From positions 1-16,902 of the forward strand of contig CATJZH010000141.1 of NCBI GenBank assembly GCA_949746285.1: a stretch of DNA of 16,902 nt, in the 5' to 3' direction. Positions within the stretch are counted from its first letter, which is position 1. Every line of letters begins with the position of its first letter. A program made the position numbers and the translations under genes. The stretch comes from an uncultured Clostridia bacterium (GTDB taxonomy: Bacteria > Bacillota > Clostridia > TANB77 > CAG-508). Of this stretch, positions 14,271 through 16,902 are shown one piece after another. Below the pieces are notes generated by a model. The model worked only from the letters and a program-made list of their open reading frames with translations, ran no database searches and was not told the DNA's origin.

Positions 14271-16505
14271 CTAATTTAAAATCTCTAATCCTGCAAATTT
14301 TGCCATTAATCTTTTATGCCCTGCCTTATCAAAATTTATATCTACTTTTAAATCCTCACCTTCTGGTTCTACATAATTTATAATTCCTTCTCCAAATTTC
14401 TTATGATAAACTCTTGCCCCTGCTTTATATGCACTTATATCAACTTGTACATCATTATTACTTTTGTTCAAACTATTTAAAAAGCTTTCTGCAGTTCTAA
14501 ATTGATATGTAGATTTGCGCCCATATTGCCATTCATAATTTGTATCTTCTGAAGAATATGTATTATTTCTTGTATCTTCTATTTGGTCATATCCATCTAG
14601 CATATTTTCTGGTATTTCTTTTAAAAATCTAGATACTGCATTATAACTAGTAGAACCAAATATAGTTCTTTGTCTGCTACATGTCATAAATAAATTCTCT
14701 TTCGCCCTAGTTATTCCTACATAACATAATCTTCTCTCTTCTTCAAGTTCTTTTTGCTCACCTATAGATTTATATCCTGGAAAAATTCCCTCTTCCATAC
14801 CAACTAAAAATACTACTGGAAATTCTAATCCTTTTGCACTATGTAATGTCATTAAAGTAACAGATTCTTCTGTTTCTTCCATTCCATCTAAATCTGAACT
14901 TAATGTTATCCCTTCCAAAAATTCACTTAATGAACTATCTGCAGACTCTTCTTCAAATTCTATTGCTACTGTTAAAAATTCGTCTAAGTTTTGTAATCTT
15001 GTTTCCGCTTCTACTGTATTTTCTAATTCTAAAGATTTAGTATATCCAGATTGATTTAATACTAATTTTATTAGTTCAGATATTTCTATACTATCTTTTT
15101 TCATTCTTAATTCTTCTATTAAATTTACAAATTCTCTGGTATTTGCAAAAACTCTATTTAATCCATATTTATCTGCATTTTTAATAACTTCGTACATAGA
15201 TATTCCATTACTTGCAGCTATACTATCTACATTATCTAAACTTGTTTTTCCAACACCTCTTTTAGGTTCATTTATTACTCTAGTTAAACTTAAATTGTCT
15301 GATGTGTTTTGAATTAACCTTAAATATGCTATTGCATCTTTTATTTCTTTTCTTTCATAGAACTTTAATCCTCCAACAATTTTATATGGTATATCTTCTC
15401 TTCTTAAAATATCCTCTATACTACGTGACTGTGAATTCATTCTATAAAGAACTGCAAAATCTGAATATTTATAATATTCTTCTATTTTTAATGAATTTAT
15501 TTGTCTTACTATATAATTTGCTTCTTCATATTCATTATCCCCTCTAAATACTTTAGGCAAGTTTCCATTTTCGTTACTTGTCCATAATTTTTTTTCGTAT
15601 TTGGTTTCATTATTTTTTATAACTTCGTTTGCGGCATTCAATATGCTTTGTGTGCATCTATAATTTTGTTCTAATTTTACTATTCTAGTTCCTGGAAAAT
15701 CTTTTTCAAAGTTTAATATATTACTAATATCTGCTCCTCTAAAAGAATATATTCCTTGGTCATTATCTCCAACAACTGTTATGTTTCCATATTTTGATGC
15801 TAATAAAGTTACTAATGTAAATTGTGCTTTATTTGTATCTTGATACTCATCTACTAAAACATATTTAAATTTACTTGAATAATATTCTAATAAATCTGGA
15901 TTATCCATTAAAATTTTTATTGTAAAATTTATTATATCATCAAAATCTATTGCGTTATTTTCTTTTAATCTTCGTTGATAAATTTCATAAAGTTCTGCAA
16001 TTTTTTCTTTTCTAAAATCGCCTCTTGCTTTTACTGCATATGCGTCAGGCTCTAGCATTTCATTTTTAGCATTACTTATTTCATAAAGTACAGATCTGTC
16101 TGTATATATTTTATCATCTAAATTTTGAGCTTTTATTATTTGCTTCATTAATGTTTTTTGATCTGATGTATCAAAAATTATAAAAGATGTATCAAATCCT
16201 ATTCTATCTATTTGTCTTCTTAAAATTCTTACACAAATAGAATGAAATGTTCCTATCCACATATCATTTGCAGCATTTCCTACTAAGTTCTCTACTCTTG
16301 ACTTCATTTCATTAGCCGCTTTATTTGTAAAAGTTATAGCTAATATATCCCAAGGTTTTACATTTTTATCTGCCATTAAGTAAGCAATTTTATGTGTTAA
16401 TACTTTTGTTTTTCCACTTCCCGCACCTGCTATAACTAAGCATGGACCTTCTGTATTTACTACTGCTTCATATTGTTTATCATTTAATCCTTCTAATAAA
16501 TCCAT
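14271..16505 (-). CDS. pcrA: ATP-dependent DNA helicase PcrA (UvrD/Rep family)
   Basis: PcrA is a 3'-to-5' superfamily 1 helicase for repair, rolling-circle replication and removal of stalled RNA polymerase. The 744-residue protein starts LNDKQYEAV (Q motif), then Walker A AGAGSGKT (26-33), motif Ia ITFTNKAANEM (57-67), TFHS, Walker B VDEYQDTN (218-225), motif III GDNDQGIYSFRGA (247-259), QNYR, VTLMTLHSAKGLEFP, and motif VI YVGITRAKENL. The C-terminal 55 residues (YKAGARVYHKKFGEGIINYV to the end) are the Tudor-like domain that binds RNA polymerase in PcrA. AAAGGAGA lies six bases before the ATG and a fully consensus promoter is at 16541-16569. It is terminated at 14234-14266, so it is monocistronic here; in many Firmicutes it is followed by ligA, which is absent. 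Confidence 0.97.
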   Translation of the reverse strand: MDLLEGLNDKQYEAVVNTEGPCLVIAGAGSGKTKVLTHKIAYLMADKNVKPWDILAITFTNKAANEMKSRVENLVGNAANDMWIGTFHSICVRILRRQIDRIGFDTSFIIFDTSDQKTLMKQIIKAQNLDDKIYTDRSVLYEISNAKNEMLEPDAYAVKARGDFRKEKIAELYEIYQRRLKENNAIDFDDIINFTIKILMDNPDLLEYYSSKFKYVLVDEYQDTNKAQFTLVTLLASKYGNITVVGDNDQGIYSFRGADISNILNFEKDFPGTRIVKLEQNYRCTQSILNAANEVIKNNETKYEKKLWTSNENGNLPKVFRGDNEYEEANYIVRQINSLKIEEYYKYSDFAVLYRMNSQSRSIEDILRREDIPYKIVGGLKFYERKEIKDAIAYLRLIQNTSDNLSLTRVINEPKRGVGKTSLDNVDSIAASNGISMYEVIKNADKYGLNRVFANTREFVNLIEELRMKKDSIEISELIKLVLNQSGYTKSLELENTVEAETRLQNLDEFLTVAIEFEEESADSSLSEFLEGITLSSDLDGMEETEESVTLMTLHSAKGLEFPVVFLVGMEEGIFPGYKSIGEQKELEEERRLCYVGITRAKENLFMTCSRQRTIFGSTSYNAVSRFLKEIPENMLDGYDQIEDTRNNTYSSEDTNYEWQYGRKSTYQFRTAESFLNSLNKSNNDVQVDISAYKAGARVYHKKFGEGIINYVEPEGEDLKVDINFDKAGHKRLMAKFAGLEILN

Positions 16506-16540
16506 TAATTTCTCCTTTTATTTGCAAAACTTATGTTTGC

Positions 16541-16569
16541 ATTATACATTTTTAATTTTTACATGTCAA
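16541..16569 (-). promoter_or_regulatory. Fully consensus sigma-A promoter of pcrA
   Basis: On the minus strand, TTGACA (16564-16569) and TATAAT (16541-16546) are exactly 17 bp apart, about 35 bases before the start codon. No LexA-like box is evident. Confidence 0.88.
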
Positions 16570-16600
16570 TATCATATTTTTAAAATATTTTTTGCATAAG

Positions 16601-16628
16601 AAAACTTACTAATGTAATAGTAAGTTTT
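16601..16628 (-). terminator. Terminator of the DUF1858 gene
   Basis: The perfect arms AAAACTTACTA and TAGTAAGTTTT (11 bp) enclose a six-base loop seven bases past the DUF1858 stop codon. The hairpin has A/T flanks on both sides. Confidence 0.8.
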
Positions 16629-16634
16629 TAATTT

Positions 16635-16817
16635 TTATTTATTTAATTCTGTTAATAAATCTTCTACATCTATTCCATGAACTTCACAAGCTTCTGCTAA
16701 AGTTTCTGCTTGAGATGCAGGACATCCTAAACAATGCATTCCAGCTTCTAGCAATATATCTGCTTTTTCTGGATATTTTTGTAATAAATCTCCTATTTTC
16801 ATATCTTTATCTATCAT
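16635..16817 (-). CDS. DUF1858 redox-disulfide domain protein, 60 residues
   Basis: This small cytosolic protein matches the DUF1858 family, also described as the hybrid-cluster-protein-associated redox disulfide domain. The visible signature is LLEAGMHCLGCPASQAETLAEAC, with Cys29 and Cys32 as the CxxC pair and Cys44 beyond it. The N-terminal MKIGDLLQKYPEKADIL helix and C-terminal IDVEDLLTELN helix are also family-typical. A role in thiol or metal-cluster chemistry is suggested by the family name but is not established. I chose the ATG at 16815-16817 because AGGAGG lies about seven bases upstream; a longer in-frame start at 16895 would prepend 26 residues, including that ribosome site region. 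It has its own terminator before pcrA. No clear promoter was found in 16818-16902, and no hybrid cluster protein gene is in the window. Confidence 0.9.
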   Translation of the reverse strand: MIDKDMKIGDLLQKYPEKADILLEAGMHCLGCPASQAETLAEACEVHGIDVEDLLTELNK

Positions 16818-16902
16818 AAAAAATCCTCCTTTTTCTACTTTAATTTTTATAAATATGAAATATTTTAACATAAATTTTAAAAAAAGTATAGACAAACCTA
16901 AA

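Noticed and set aside
16818..16895. Longer start for the DUF1858 protein
   Set aside because: The extension encodes the AGGAGG ribosome site itself and is not family-like.

Overview
The window looks like chromosomal DNA of a low-GC, endospore-forming member of the Clostridia. Most genes are strongly AT-rich (hand counts of single 60-base lines give about 30% GC), start codons carry Gram-positive GGAGG-type ribosome sites, and spoIIR, a sporulation signalling gene, is present. Every stop codon I checked was TAA or TAG.

Layout. Bases 1-209 hold the 3' part of a group I self-splicing intron and the 3' exon of the tRNA gene it interrupts, best read as tRNA-Thr. A decayed HNH endonuclease fragment follows (259-450), between two very similar hairpins. 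Next, on the minus strand, is a 988-residue fusion of a UDP-sugar pyrophosphorylase and a phosphoglucomutase (467-3433), then an unknown 158-residue gene (3626-4102). A plus-strand cluster follows: spoIIR, murA (TTG start) and walJ (4378-7162). An isolated gene of visibly different composition (7229-7864, minus) sits between the convergent ends of walJ and tex. The minus-strand pair of a YbiT-type ABC-F ATPase and tex covers 8017-11776. An unknown 125-residue gene diverges from it (11944-12321). The last part is minus strand: an unknown protein with a long acidic linker, the helicase pcrA, and a 60-residue DUF1858 redox-disulfide protein near the right edge.

How the genes relate. Most are housekeeping functions: UDP-sugar supply and MurA for the cell envelope, SpoIIR for the forespore-to-mother-cell signal, the YbiT-type ATPase and Tex for translation and RNA, and PcrA for DNA repair and transcription conflicts. 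Almost every unit has a recognisable sigma-A-type promoter and a hairpin terminator, several of which can work in both directions. The parts that stand out are the intron-split tRNA with a nuclease relic beside it, the two-enzyme fusion, and the single foreign-looking gene with its own near-consensus promoter. I see no CRISPR array, transposase, integrase or phage module.
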